Of a stretch of DNA of 64,000 bases, positions 1 through 12,100 are shown piece after piece; position 1 is the first letter of the stretch, and every line of letters begins with the position of its first letter. The stretch is from NCBI GenBank assembly GCA_965649825.1, contig OZ287705.1, forward strand, positions 806,001 through 870,000, written 5' to 3'. The position numbers and the translations under genes are program-made. A model generated the notes under the pieces. That model made no database searches and was not told the origin of the DNA. It saw nothing but the letters and a program-made list of their open reading frames with translations. The DNA is from Penicillus capitatus. Taxonomy: Eukaryota; Chlorophyta.

Positions 1-495
1 AAGAAATGTCGCTATCTTCATGCACCAATGGCAATGTCATTTCAGACTTGCCCTCTTCTCCATCTTCGGCCCTTCTCTGATAATATGCAGACAGATGATT
101 CTTACATTGCTTCGTCATATGTCCCATCCCTCCACAAATTCGACAGGCACCTCTGTTGCCCCCACTCAGATTTCCTGTCGTGCATCATGTGCACATCCAT
201 CTTGACGAGTTGAGGAGTGAATACCTTGTGCACGAGCGAGGGCCACGAGTCCTTCGAAATTGGAGACAGGTGGTTCATATCCTGTTCCCTCCATCCACAC
301 CTTGGCCGCTTCTCTTCGTGTTTGGCGTCCCTTCTCATAGTGCCTCGGTGCCTGCAGGCGCGATTCGATGGCAGCATTCGATCCTGTCTGGTTCTCTTCG
401 TCGACTCCAATGATGTCTGTCCACATGTGATGCGCTCGGAGGGCAACGCTTGTGCGGACGCGATTGTACTGCGCCTTCAGTTTTGCCTTTGTCAT
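1..495 (-). CDS. CCHC zinc-knuckle protein, 3' end beyond window
   Basis: Two exons are visible, 495-225 and 150-1, joined by a 74-bp intron (151-224). The ATG at 495 opens a basic protein rich in Arg and Lys. Exon 2 encodes a textbook zinc knuckle, C-R-I-C-G-G-M-G-H-M-T-K-Q-C, which fits C-x2-C-x4-H-x4-C and is preceded by Gly-Ala. An acidic stretch follows, and the frame is still open at base 1, so the stop lies outside the window. Single CCHC knuckles usually bind single-stranded nucleic acid and often occur in splicing-associated proteins, but I do not recognise this family from its N-terminal half, so no function is assigned. It is divergent from the sorting nexin, with 131 bp between the start codons. 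Confidence 0.75.
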
Positions 496-626
496 GGTGG
501 CCACAGCGAACGAACGTACAAACACACGCACCCTCTAACGTCGACCTGTCACATCGCCAAACAGCATGCAGCGCGCCTGGCCATCCGCGGAGTGTTGAGA
601 AGACAAACAAACTGCGTCTCATCGAG

Positions 627-3600
627 ATGAACTCTGGACTCTTTCGATGCGTTTTGCCCTTCAAGTGGCTCTTCTTGGAAAGAGTGACAAACAAATTGAT
701 CAAGCTTGCCTTTTTTTCTTACGCCTTGGCCTGGCTACTAGCACGTACGTCATCGGCCATGACCTACATACCCATCCATTCTGTTTACATATGTGCGGTT
801 CAGGAACGAGTACCGAGATTCATATCAACCTGCCTGTGGCGACGGCAATCATCATTCTCTTCTATTGGCTCTCGACGCGCTTAGTCTTGTCCGATTCTGC
901 AAAGGAGTCGCCGTCTGCGCGAACGCGACGCTATCGGAAATTTCATAAGCCTGTCGGGTGCGATTATTATTATAAAGAGAAAACAAGAGACCCGCCGGAT
1001 CGAGATGCATGGAAGAAATCCGTTAATGCTCCAATTGTTGAGAGTGCGTGGGAATCTTTCTGTGGGAGCATCATACAAGAATGGATTTATGATTCCTGGT
1101 TTGCCATGATATCGCCCGATCGCGAATTCCCTGCCGAGATTCGCCGTCTCCTGAATGAAGCCTTTGCGGAAGTGGCACAACGCGCCAGACGCATCGACCT
1201 CAGGACACTCTTGCTAAGGTCCTCTCACTCTCTCACTCTTTCTGAGACCATGATCACAGACCATCTGCACATCCAGGGACATGTGCGATCTCTTTACGGA
1301 GCAACTGGAACTGTATCGGGCTACGAAATCGGCAGTGGGTATTCTGAATGAAGGGGACCTGTGTCAACACAAGAAGGATCGATGGCTTCAGAGAGAGATG
1401 AAAACAGATCAGACATTGCATGCTGCTTTTTACTCCAGAGATGGTCATTATCGCATGATCCGACGGATGGCGGAAGGAGTTGTGGGATTGATTCTGAACA
1501 AGGACGATGTGGAGCGACCTGCCATTCGCTCTCTGTCTAGAGAACTACTATCTACATGCGTTCTTCGAAGCATTGTCATGTTCTTTACTCCATACCAAGC
1601 TAACAAGGTCACACAGGAATGATCACTCTTTTGATCCGCACTCACTTGATGCCATGCTTGTTCAGTATCTACTGTGGTTGCTCACGTCGAATGAGTCTCC
1701 GTCAGTGTCGAGTGAACAAGATTTGATGGAGGATCATATGAAGGGCGGCGTGCAGTTCGAGCAGAGAGTCCGTACGTCTGTTGCTTTGGAGGAGTTAGCC
1801 AGCAGACAAGCAAAGCACAGGAAACGACCACTAAAAGATCAACCACGGCGCCTGTTGCCCATTTCTAAGTCACATCCCAATCTCGAATCCATGATGGATG
1901 TGATGGCGAAGGCGACAGAAAATGCAGAAGAGATTGTCGCCTCGGAGGATCAGCCACATCGATCGCACTCTGGCAGTTCTGCTGATCTGAAAGACGCTGT
2001 TCTGCAGGAAGCAGATTCCGTTGCTGTTGGAGTGAACGGATCATGTGAGCCATCCGTAGAGAATTCACCACTTCCACAGGCACCAGCATCTCTTCCGCAC
2101 ATTTCGGCGACATCGACAGATCCTTCTGCATTGGGAGGAGGACCAGAAAACGACGGAGAGCGATTCATGCATTTGATTGATAGCCAAATTTCTGTAGAAG
2201 ATATATCATTTGTTGGTCGTCCGCGTGCATGGGTGGTGGCTCCAGAAATAAACACGAATGGTCGACGTGAGTACGTCGTGTTCAAAATCCGTGTGGCCGA
2301 CCAGACAGGAGAATGGACAGTCACACGGCGTTATCGCAACTTTGAGGCACTTCACAAATTTCTAAGAGATGTGCCTGCCTACCGTGAGTTGCAGCCTCGA
2401 CTTCCTCCCAAAACATTCGTGTTTCAAACACACAAGACGGAAGTGGTGGAGCAGAGACGCATTGCTCTGGATAGATACCTCCAGACCATACTCTCCGACG
2501 ATGTGCTTGCTTTCAATCGGCATGTTTGGCTGTTTCTCAGCGATCAAGAATGCAAATCCTTCACGCCGGATGTGCGTGTTGGATTGATGAATACCATTGC
2601 CAATAATGTGGACAACGCACGATACAGAATCAAACGAAAGGTGGCAGATACCTTCAAAGAAAGTGCGTCTCTGCCAACGTCCTGTCTCCACACATCTAAT
2701 GTCTGTCTGGCTGCTTTGTAGATTCTTCATCAAAAGCGGATCCGAAGAAAGAGAATGCCCTGCGCTTGCTGGATGGAAGTGAATCAAGTTCCATTTCAGG
2801 ATCCGTCAAAATCGAGGATGAGTCCGATATGACCATCCCTCCCGTCAAGTCACGTCCTCAGAATGGCGATCGGCCATCTCTGTTCGTCACAGAGTCTCCG
2901 TTGCGGCACAATGCATCGTTGCCAGAGGGACTGTCAGCCATGGCGCTGGCCGATGGACGACGATCGCCTAAAGGAGGACACAAGAGAACGCACAAGACAG
3001 CAGGATTCTCGACATTGGATGCCTTCAGTGGGTCACCGCCAAGAGAGGGACTGCCTGGGGATCTCACAAATGCAAATCTGCTGTCGCGTTTTGAATTTCA
3101 AGATCGAGACGCCATTGGTCGTCAAGTGGAACAGAATGCAGCCAAGGCCTCGTCTTCAGCAGGTGATCGTCATCCTTGCAGCCACCTTCCCGTCCATGAG
3201 TGATCTTGCCTGTAGTGCGCCCTTCAACAGGAATGGATTTCTACAACAGATTCGGCCGTGGAGATTCGCCGGGACCAGAAGAGGAGGATGAGACGCTGGA
3301 AGCTGTGTTCGACGACTATTCTGGCATCAGCATGCCTCTCTACGAAGTTGCGGATGCCATCTTTAATTTTCCTGCTCATCAATCTATTCGTCGACGGGTC
3401 CTCCCACTTCTGATGCTTTCTTATGAACTCAGTGCTGCTTTCAGATTTTTCAAGTGATGCGCCAGGTTTGGCCCCTTCTGGCAGGTGACACAATTGACGT
3501 GTATTTGAACGAAGAAATCAAACGCCTCAGATCCGAGCACACAATAGCTCGACTGATTCACTCTCTCAAGAGTGAGTTATGGCCTGGCGGCGTTTGGTTC

Positions 3601-4027
3601 ACTACCATCAATCAACGCAATGATCCATCCCGATCAACTTCTGTAAAAGGTCGGTCGCCGTCGTGCATCGTATTAGATGTGAGCGACAATGATATGCCTG
3701 TTGTTCTTTGTTCCAGGTATACAGTTTGATACGTACTTGGACGCAACTGTAGAGCAACCAGATGCAGAAGAAACTGCAAAGAAGCTGTACGATCGTCTCC
3801 TCCTACACCCTCCTGCTTCGATCGCTCGACTTGTTCGCTTGCTCGGCCGCGGCAGTTACATGAAGGCGATGAAAGATGTTTACGATCTACTGCAACTCCC
3901 AACATTCGTGCGGCAGATTGGTTATGGCATTGTGGAAATTGTTCTCCTGGCTCTGTTTCCAGAACTCAAAGATCTCTTTGCAAAGATTCACAGAGAAGCT
4001 CGCTTTATGCCTGAATCACGCAGATAA
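627..4027 (+). CDS. PXA-PX-Nexin_C sorting nexin, membrane anchored
   Basis: Eight exons (627-744, 804-1218, 1277-1607, 1666-2662, 2722-3162, 3216-3397, 3445-3649, 3717-4027) give 999 residues. Two hydrophobic segments lie in the first 80 residues. A PXA domain follows (about 115-300), then a Ser-rich linker. The PX domain (about 471-582) carries the R-R-Y-R-N-F phosphoinositide-binding motif and a Pro-rich loop. A Nexin_C domain ends the protein. Proteins of this class bind phosphoinositides and tether organelles or sort endosomal cargo. Animal SNX13/14/19/25 mostly carry an RGS domain between PXA and PX; none is visible here, so the layout resembles plant members. The acceptor of the fifth intron could be 3215 or 3230; both keep frame. 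Family is secure; the first exon is inferred from phase and hydrophobicity. Confidence 0.88.
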
Positions 4028-5280
4028 ATTGTTGGGGGTGCAACAGCGCCACAAACTCCCTCCTTCCCTTCCTTCATCAGATGTCAAACCATCGTTCTCT
4101 CTCGAATAACATGTGTCTCCATCTTCCCATTCATTCACCGTCAGAATGTCTTAAAGTACCTATGATGAGGGATCTCGCCATTAGGATGTAAGAAATGCCA
4201 CTGAAGAATCACATTTTATTGGACGTGATACTGATGGTTTGGTCATTTGACGACAGATAGGCACCGAAGTGACTCTTTTCTCGATGTTGTGTCAGGGGCT
4301 GCTTTCGGAATTCTAGAAGAGAGCTCTGACGATCAAGGGACGACGTATTTGTTTGTTTATTCTTCCATCCATTGTTCTAAGACTAGGCATCCAGAATGCA
4401 GTGTAATATCATTGGTGCCATCGCGTACCTCTCGGTCCCCTATCTTATCTCATAAGGCATTCCTTGAACGCCTTCTCTTTCGATCGATCAAACAGTGTTG
4501 TTCAGATTTTAATGTGCAGGTGGATTAAACACAAGAACACCATCAAACAACAATAACAAACAGTCAAGACAGGATGTGTCGTTACCCAGTTAGCAAGGAG
4601 AGGTGTGCTTATTTAGTAGAGGTAAGGCTAGAGAAACACCGCGGTAAGCACTTATGTCACAGCTTGGCAATCAATCCTCCTCCGATTACTGTCTTTTCAG
4701 GTCAGTCACGACGGTGTTTCGGCAGAAGAGTCCCATCATCACATGTTCACAGAAAGAAGAAGAAGAAGAAGAAGTCTTAGAAGAATCCATTCAACCATAT
4801 ATGTACAAACAAATGAATTCTGCTTGTCAATCATTTGGAAGCATCCGCTAAACTTCACTTCACTTCACTTCACTTTTTGAGAAGACACTTCCATTGTGGT
4901 TCTCTCAAAAACTGTAGAATTCATATGATGTCATGACGGGGCCCAGCTGTAAGGTGCACGCACATGTAAGAAAGTTATCCGTAGTATCGTTTGGGTCGGG
5001 TGCCTCAACAAGGAACGCAAAATCGAAGCGACTGTGAAAGAGAGTGCTTCAATAACAGGCAATCTTTTGAAAGCAGGTCCTGCATTTATTGCAGAGTCAT
5101 AAGAAAAGTACAGAATGATAAACAGATAGATCATCAATGACTGCCAAACAGCGACCGACATCCAATAGCTGCCTCGTGGAAGAACGCTTTTGCTGACAGA
5201 AAAACCTTTGGACATAAAGTGACGATGATAGATAGTAAATAACTTCTAATGCTACATATTTCCTATGTGTTCAGTCGGCC
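4028..5280. repeat. gene-poor stretch with two microsatellites
   Basis: No convincing gene occupies most of this 1.25-kb stretch between the sorting nexin stop and the next minus-strand gene. It holds a short AAG/GAA run at about 4755-4774 and five copies of the pentamer ACTTC at about 4852-4876. Both are simple low-complexity tracts. A hydrophobic minus-strand ORF at 4931-5215 is listed separately. Confidence 0.6.
4931..5215 (-). other. hydrophobic 94-codon ORF, status unclear
   Basis: An ATG-initiated ORF encodes 94 residues with a strongly hydrophobic centre (about residues 20-40) and a second apolar stretch after residue 60. Composition is membrane-protein-like rather than random, but no family motif is recognisable and no neighbouring exon could be joined to it. 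It may be a small membrane protein, a remnant of a larger transporter or chance. Confidence 0.2.
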
Positions 5281-6299
5281 TCACTTTTGCCCACCCATCT
5301 GCTTCATTTGTGTCCGCTTGCTCTTCGATGCAGATGTCCGTGAAGCATGATGGACCGATGATTGTTGGCCCCAGAGATATCTCTGAACCATGTACCAAGG
5401 TGAGTCACCTTCCTGTATGCTCTCTTCTTCAGATGGTGATGGGATCTCCTAGAAAAACAGACAGCATCAGGGAAGGTGGAGGAAGAGGATTGGGATGCTG
5501 CACGTCTTCCATCCGGAATGGATCTTTCTTCCACTTTTGCTTCTTTCCTGTCATCTGCAGACGGTTCTTCCACTGCTTCTGTGCTTGTTGAATGTACAAT
5601 TGCTGCTCTTTGAGCAATTCTGTCTCCATTCCAGGCCCAACAGTCGGTCTCATGTGCCAAAGCTCATAGGCGCACTGGAGTCGCTCTTCTGAATCGAGAT
5701 CCGAATCAAAACACTCTGCTGGCAAAGGAGAACATCCACGATCAACCATTTCCACTTTCTTAGAATGACAGCCTCGGTTCTTGTCCTCATCGATCGGATC
5801 GGTTCCGGTCGATTTCATGTTGTACCGCTTTAAAGTGGGCAGAACAGTCAACGACGGTCCCCTGGTGTGACTGCGAACGCTGCCGCATACAGAATCCGCA
5901 TAAGAGCTGTTCACATCGTCGATGAAATGTGAAGTCGGCATCTTTCTTATGCTTTCTGTATCAGATTCGTCCAGACAGTCGGCAGACATAACAGGATGGG
6001 GACGCAGGAGGCCACCAGGCGAGGAGGACTGATCCTCCTCGATGTCCCATGCCCCCAGTCGACGCGCTACTCGTTTTTGCATCATGACCGTCGACACCAG
6101 TACTGCAGCAGACAGACCTGCACACCATCACCATCCACCCAATCACCCGCCATCTATCCTCCTCGGCGCGCGTACTGGCGAATCGAGCGATGGACGCATT
6201 GCCGTCCTCTCCAAACGCGTCGCCGCCTGTGCCACCCTGAAACTCCGTCCAACTTCCATCGTTCAGCTTCGTCTCTGTGTCTTCGTAAGCATGCTGCAT
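5281..6299 (-). CDS. unknown acidic/Ser-rich protein
   Basis: The 3' part is well supported. One exon ends at 5504, a 55-bp intron spans 5449-5503 (donor GTGCAG, acceptor TTTTTCTAG), and a last exon 5448-5281 stops with TGA. Together they encode a hydrophilic protein with a basic WKKDPFR-like patch and an acidic, Ser-rich tail. The nearest in-frame ATG pair is at about 6085. A second coding-like exon starting at ATG 6299, rich in Asp, Glu and Thr, ends near 6120; the intron joining the two could not be fixed. No domain is recognised and no function is assigned. Confidence 0.5.
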
Positions 6300-6433
6300 A
6301 GTTGGCGTCGTCTTTGTTTCAAACGCGCTAGATGGTCCAAGAAATAAGGTCAAGAAAGAACTTAAACAAGGCAACGGCCTGTAGACGAATGACGGAAGTA
6401 CAAATGCAGATAGAGTATATAGCCGTCGATGCG

Positions 6434-7483
6434 TTACGACGAAACATCCGCTGGCGACGACACAGTGCTTTGCTCGATCTCTGCAGGCGATGCGGTACTT
6501 TCTTCTTCCGTTTCGACAGGAGGCAGTCGTGCCTGAAGGGATTTGCACTCCTGATCCAATCGTCTCAGTGCCGTCGACACCACTTCAAACTGTTTCGACT
6601 GAAATCCTTGCATCTTGTCCAGAATCGTCTGCAGATCTTCTATTTTTGCCTCGGTACTCTTGACCTGACCCATGCATTCTAGAAGTGCCTGTTTGAAATG
6701 ACTGGACTGGGATGTGGCTTTCTCAGTGTCTGTCCTGTAATCCCGACTCAACACGCGTACTTTGACCCGGAGTTTGTCAAATTGGCCAGCCAGATGTGAC
6801 ATCTCTGTAAAAGCACGGGAAATGCTATTCTCCATTTCTTGATGCTCGATGGCCTGGATCAAGGAAGGAGAAGACTGAAACTGTAGTCTCTGTTGTTCCC
6901 ATTGACGATCACGAAATCGTCGCACCATCCGTCCGAGGATGACTCCGATCATCAAGGCCAAAACACTGATCATCGAAAACTGAGAACGGTCCCATGTCAG
7001 AAGCGACGCATCGGGTGCCATCTCGACAACACGCTGTTGATGCTCAACAACAGTCGTCACTTCATCTGCCGTTTCTTCAGATGTCTTCTCTTTCAATTGA
7101 TCAGTCATCCGTGGACCCCCGGTGCGTCGCTGTTGCTGGACAAGAGCGTAGACGACGGGCAGAAGCTGTAATGTCAGAGCAGCTACCAGACAGACACCTT
7201 CCAGGAACTCGGCCAAATGAACGAGGACGGGTGTCGTGGCTGTCAACTGTGCATCTTCGCGTTGAAGACTGCGCGTGTAGCTTTGTGTGAGATCATCGTA
7301 GGACTGACGCTGGCCAGATTTCTCCGCTGAGATGGACGTCGGTTTTCGCGTCTTGACAAGAGAGGGACGACACAGAGCTGTACGAATGGCGACCCATCTC
7401 CCTGGACGCCATCTCGGCGAGGTGAGGCATATCTCGACGACACGTCCAGTACCAGAGACGCAGCAATACCGTGTCATCGACAT
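6434..7483 (-). CDS. coiled-coil membrane protein with organelle-like presequence
   Basis: An uninterrupted reading frame of 349 codons starts at ATG 7483. The first 45 residues are rich in Arg, Ser and Thr and poor in acids, as in plastid or mitochondrial presequences. Hydrophobic spans lie at about 95-117 and 160-181. The C-terminal 150 residues form a long, mostly charged helix consistent with coiled coil, ending in a Glu/Ser/Pro tail. No family is recognised. The topology suggests an organelle-membrane protein exposing a coiled-coil arm. It lies next to the light-harvesting gene on the same strand, but nothing shows co-regulation. Frame and composition are convincing; function is open. 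Confidence 0.6.
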   Translation of the reverse strand: MSMTRYCCVSGTGRVVEICLTSPRWRPGRWVAIRTALCRPSLVKTRKPTSISAEKSGQRQSYDDLTQSYTRSLQREDAQLTATTPVLVHLAEFLEGVCLVAALTLQLLPVVYALVQQQRRTGGPRMTDQLKEKTSEETADEVTTVVEHQQRVVEMAPDASLLTWDRSQFSMISVLALMIGVILGRMVRRFRDRQWEQQRLQFQSSPSLIQAIEHQEMENSISRAFTEMSHLAGQFDKLRVKVRVLSRDYRTDTEKATSQSSHFKQALLECMGQVKSTEAKIEDLQTILDKMQGFQSKQFEVVSTALRRLDQECKSLQARLPPVETEEESTASPAEIEQSTVSSPADVSS

Positions 7484-7669
7484 CGACGAGACGTTAACGG
7501 TCGCATGATTGTGGCAGAATTGGACAATACTTCTCACAAAACGTCTTTCTCTGTGTCTGCATGTGCAACCATGCGTACAACAACCATAACGCTTGCGCGC
7601 CCTTCTTTAGCAAAAACGCGTTTAAATCATTGATTTTCTGCTCTGAATCGTGGCCTTTGCTGCGTCACT

Positions 7670-8603
7670 CTATTGTCCATAGACGTGGCTAAAATTGGTC
7701 AAGATGTTGTTGCCAAAGGGATCGGCAATGTGGTCCAAGACGTTCTCCACTGGACCTTTTCCTGTCAAGATGGCCTGAGCGCCAAAACCAAACGATGCCA
7801 TCATTGCCAATCGGCCGTTTTTAATCTCCTTGAGTTTCAGATCATCCATGGACTCCTTCGTCTTGCCCATGCCAAACGGATTAAAGAAAGGACCACCAGG
7901 ATAAGCAGGATCTCCAGATCCGCCCAATCCCTTCTCCAGTCCCAAGAAAAACTGTTTACCCATAGAACCCGGTTTTCGGTAATCTTGCAATCTTCGTAGC
8001 TCGGCAAATTGCATGAGGACCACTTCGATGAAGAAGAGCGTGTATGGATCTGCCCAGTAGTTATCGTAGGAGCCGGCAAATGGAAACACGCCACTCTTCC
8101 ACCACACAACGGCCGTTTCTTGAGGAATGAGTCCTACTTTGCCCAGTGTTTCGGGCGCCAGACATCCGGCCACACCAAGCATGGCAAAGCGGCCATGTAT
8201 CACTTCGGCGTATCTCAGCCAACCAGGATTAATGAAACCGACATCTGCACTGCCGGGTGCCAACAATCCAAAGGGATCGAATCCATAGTCGCCGGGCAAT
8301 GATCCATCCAAGTAAGAAAGCGAACTCTCGTCAGGGAACAGTAAGAAGTCTTTGGAACGATCGACCTACGAAACCATGCCAATGTGTCGGCGGCAGATGT
8401 TGGCAACAGAGGTGTATGTACTTTAGCGACGCTGGTGGACCCATCTTCGGCGCGGGTCAGAAGACGTGACTGGCCTCCATGTGAACGACGCGCTTCGACG
8501 AATCGCGGTTTGGAGACCTACGAGATGCATTCATCCTTGCTTTGCACTCTGCCATTGCACGGATGCTTACAACGGCGCCCGTGCTCAGCAATGCAGATGC
8601 CAT
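7670..8603 (-). CDS. LHCA3: photosystem I light-harvesting protein LHCA3
   Basis: Three exons (8603-8571, 8517-8422, 8365-7670) encode 274 residues. Introns are 53 bp (GTAAGC donor) and 56 bp (GTACAT donor). Exon 1 opens an Ala/Ser/Arg plastid transit peptide. The mature part has the family start G-D-Y-G-F-D-P, the first chlorophyll-binding helix (E97, H100, R102 in [11 protein letters not shown]), the [20 protein letters not shown] loop specific to LHCA3, and the third helix with [11 protein letters not shown]. It is a thylakoid protein that binds chlorophyll a/b and feeds photosystem I. Residue 100 is His where land-plant LHCA3 has Asn, the ligand tied to red-shifted chlorophylls. This is the clearest evidence of a green-type plastid. 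It is divergent from the SMP gene. Confidence 0.95.
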
Positions 8604-9111
8604 GGTGTGAGTGGCCAAGAAGTGACGCGAAAAGGCGTAAGGGCAGTCGAATGCAGCTGCGAAGCGAGAGATCTGAACAGATCCACGGACGAAATGGAAT
8701 TCATCTAATCGTTTCTTATCACAGCAGTGAAAAGACGGTTCACTATTCGGCGCATTCGGCAAAGGTGTTCGTTTGGCAACTGTTGTCGATACCCGTATTA
8801 GGCGTTTCACTCAGCCTCGCCATTGCCCGTATTCTTTGCCACTTGGAGTCGCAATTTCCACGTTTTCCAGAAAACCCCTGGGTGTACCACATCCCTCCCT
8901 CTCTCTGACCTACCACTCTATCCACATTACAATACGCACGACTCGACTTCTGACAGCGTGCAGACGTGCTGTTACGTTTTTGAAGACGACACCATTGCCT
9001 TTGTAAGCGGGTACGACTGCTGTCACGACTTTGAAGAGCGTACGTACTTTTTTTCAGATTGACAAGGAGTTTTGGGTATACATAAAGACGTACACCATCC
9101 TTAAAGAAGAA
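8604..9111. promoter_or_regulatory. divergent intergenic region LHCA3 / SMP gene
   Basis: This 508-bp gap lies between two outward-pointing start codons, so it must hold the promoters of both. I see no TATA consensus or light-responsive element that I would defend, and the ORFs in it look like chance. Confidence 0.5.
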
Positions 9112-12100
9112 ATGCTGGTCTATATGTCTGGTCTGTTTGGCTCTGCTCTGAGTTTCTTTACGGGCATCCTGGTTGGCGTTGTCATCAGTGTGAGCCTCCT
9201 TGTACGACCCTTCGACTTATCTCAGTCATAAGACGGCATGTGATGGACTGGTGCAGGTGGTCGCTGTGTTTGTGTTGACGAAACGCATGACAAAGGACGA
9301 GGTCTTCTCCGGAGTCAATGCCTTGGGAGATGAAAAAAGAGATTCAGACTCAACAGACGTGCATAAAAACATACCACATCCAAATATTATGCGAAAAGGT
9401 CGCTTTGCATCGTACGTCTGGATTGTTTCTGCTGATCAATGGGATATTACAAAGCCGATTCACAAGTTTCCTCCCATCAGCTGTGGAACGGGGGAGTGGA
9501 AAGGTAGGTCTCTAAGACACGTGTCCTCTTGTTGCCGTGAGATCGGGCGGGTCTGTCGCTGTCGTCGGCAGATCTCGAAGGGTTCTGCGCTGAGGTGAAA
9601 GATGGAGTTCTCAGCTTTTCTTGTCCAGACCAGCAGCAGCGTCGACAAGTGTTGAAAATAGAATTGGAGGGATGCACGTGTCGTATAGTCAGAGAATCGC
9701 TCGGTGCTAAACAAATGTGGTGGCGAAAGGCGCCTTTGGAGATTTCCCACCCGACGAGGATTCTCTACCAGGGAGGAAAGAAGCTCTTAATGTTTTGTAG
9801 GCATGGAGCAGACAAAGAACAATGGTTCATCAGTCTGTCCAGATTTACAGAACAAGGAAATTCAGTCCAGGTCATCCAACATCTCTATAAGATGTTTTCA
9901 AAGCGCTGTCGGCGCAAGATGAAGATAAAATTCCCAGGAACTCCGGCTTCCTACACGAAGCATGCATTGTGGAGAGAACGGGTGAGACATGTGAGGATGC
10001 GGATTGATGTCTGTGTGTGAGTGAGGGGTTGTGTCTCTTAAGGTCTCGACAGCAGAGCGAAACACCTGGTTTACTTCATGGAGGCGTGGAAATGGCTCCA
10101 GGATGCCGAATAGTTTTCTAGACGCTTCTCAGACACGGCCACAACCAGTTGAATTAGCGGAAGAGATTGAGCAGCTGTGGAATGGAAGGAAATCGCATAC
10201 TGCTTTCCGAGAAGACGCCTCGAGGCGACAGATACGTTTGCCCAATATGCGAAATGGCAAGAATATCAAGAAGATGATGCCACAAGCCATCTCTCCTACC
10301 ACCATAGAAAAACCTGAAGAGCATACCACTCAACTGCATTCCACACCAGTACCGACTGCATCCGAGAGAAGCGGTGCGCCTCTATCTGTGCTTCCCTTCG
10401 TGTTCCTGATGGTTGTGTGCAAATGAATGGCAGAGATTTCTCCCTCCGTTCAGCAAGAGAACCGTGATCCGTCTTCTCTTGATATCCAACCTAGTAGCAG
10501 ATCAGGTTCCGACACTGTTACACCTGCCTCCAGCCTTTCTGACACGAAACAAGAAGTGCCAGAACACAAAACCCCCGAAGCATCCGTTGCAGAAGGTGTT
10601 TATGGTTTGAACATGTTCTTGGCACGATGGGCATTTGACTTGGTGCGCAATCCCGGATTTGAAGAGATTTTTCGGAAACAAATCATAAAACGGCTCGGAG
10701 GACTAAGACGCCCAGACTACTTGACGCCTCTGAAGCTTTGCACATTGGACATGGGTGCCAATTTCCCTCAGATCCGATCCTTGCGTTCGCTTCCTCCGAG
10801 GGGAAGCGTGATATGTCCGGAGTTGCTCGTGGATGTCTCCTACGAAGGCGGACTGGAAATGACAGTCGAGACATTTCTCGATTTGCGAGAAGGCACTGCT
10901 TGGGGACGACTGGATCGTGCATTATCAAACTGGCAGAAAGATCCAACCGAGAACAGAATGCAAGATGACAGAGCAGATCTGCTCAGTGACATGGGTGCAG
11001 ACATGTCAGAAGACATCAGCGATGCCGGTATCGTGACAGGAGATGTCGATACGCGAGATCCACCAAATGAGGCCCGCAGAGAGAGACAGGCCGGAGGATT
11101 TTCTGTACGCAAATTCGCGGCAACAAAAGCCAAACAGTTGGCAGAACGAATGGCCGATTCTATTTCTAAGATCCCACTGCGCCTTTCCGTGAAGGTACTG
11201 AAGTTGGAGGGTACAATGCTGTTGTGGATCTCCCCTCCACCTTCCAAGAGACTGTGGCTCTCTTTCTTGCAGGAACCGAATGTCGAAATCACTGCCAAAC
11301 CCATTTTGGCAAACAGAGTAATGAATTACTCAGCAGCCATCGGCCGAGTGTCGTCATGGCTGCAGCGTAAAATGAAGCAGTCCTTCTTCAGCAACCTTGT
11401 TTTTCCAAATTGCACAGACATGTCTTTTCCTTGTCTCCTGGGACTAACTGACGATAATGGTCTACGACATCCGACTCGGACAGTGATGAATGACCTCACG
11501 TATGTCTCCGAGAGTGAATCAGAGCCTTCAGATTCCGAACTTCAATCGACGCCACCTCCCCAATCCACTTCATCGACAACAATACCATCATCGACTCCCA
11601 ATTCCGTTCCTTACGCAGATTCCCCACCGTCCATTCCATCACATGAAAACTTCAAAACAAGACATGGTCCGCAGCCAACAGCTCTGAATGCTGTACGTGA
11701 GCTGGAGCTGCCCAGAGATATTCGTCTGGACAGCATTCGTCGTCATCGTTATGACACCCATCGACTGAATTCCTTGCGAAAGGGATGGGTCGATGATCAG
11801 ATTCCCTCCAGACAGAGTCATGGCCGAAGGATCTTCAAAAGATATGAATCTCTGAGCGATGGAGATATCTCTTCGAGCGACTCAGAGGAAGAAGAAGATT
11901 GCGTCATGTCTGATTGCATCGAGTTCTTCGATGCCGAAAGCACAACACCATCGAGTATGACGAAATCATCTGTGGATGAGGACTGCCTGCCATGTGTCAC
12001 CCACCGACCCACACCCGTTCAAGAAGAGATCCGATCGCAAGAAATCAAATGGCCAACTTCTTTGCCAACGACACGATCGGTGGCCCAGCAACACAACTCG

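Noticed and set aside
102-703. Several overlapping ORFs on both strands around the zinc-knuckle gene
   Set aside because: They are shadows of the spliced minus-strand frame and lack domains; only the frame that yields an intact CCHC knuckle after splicing was kept.
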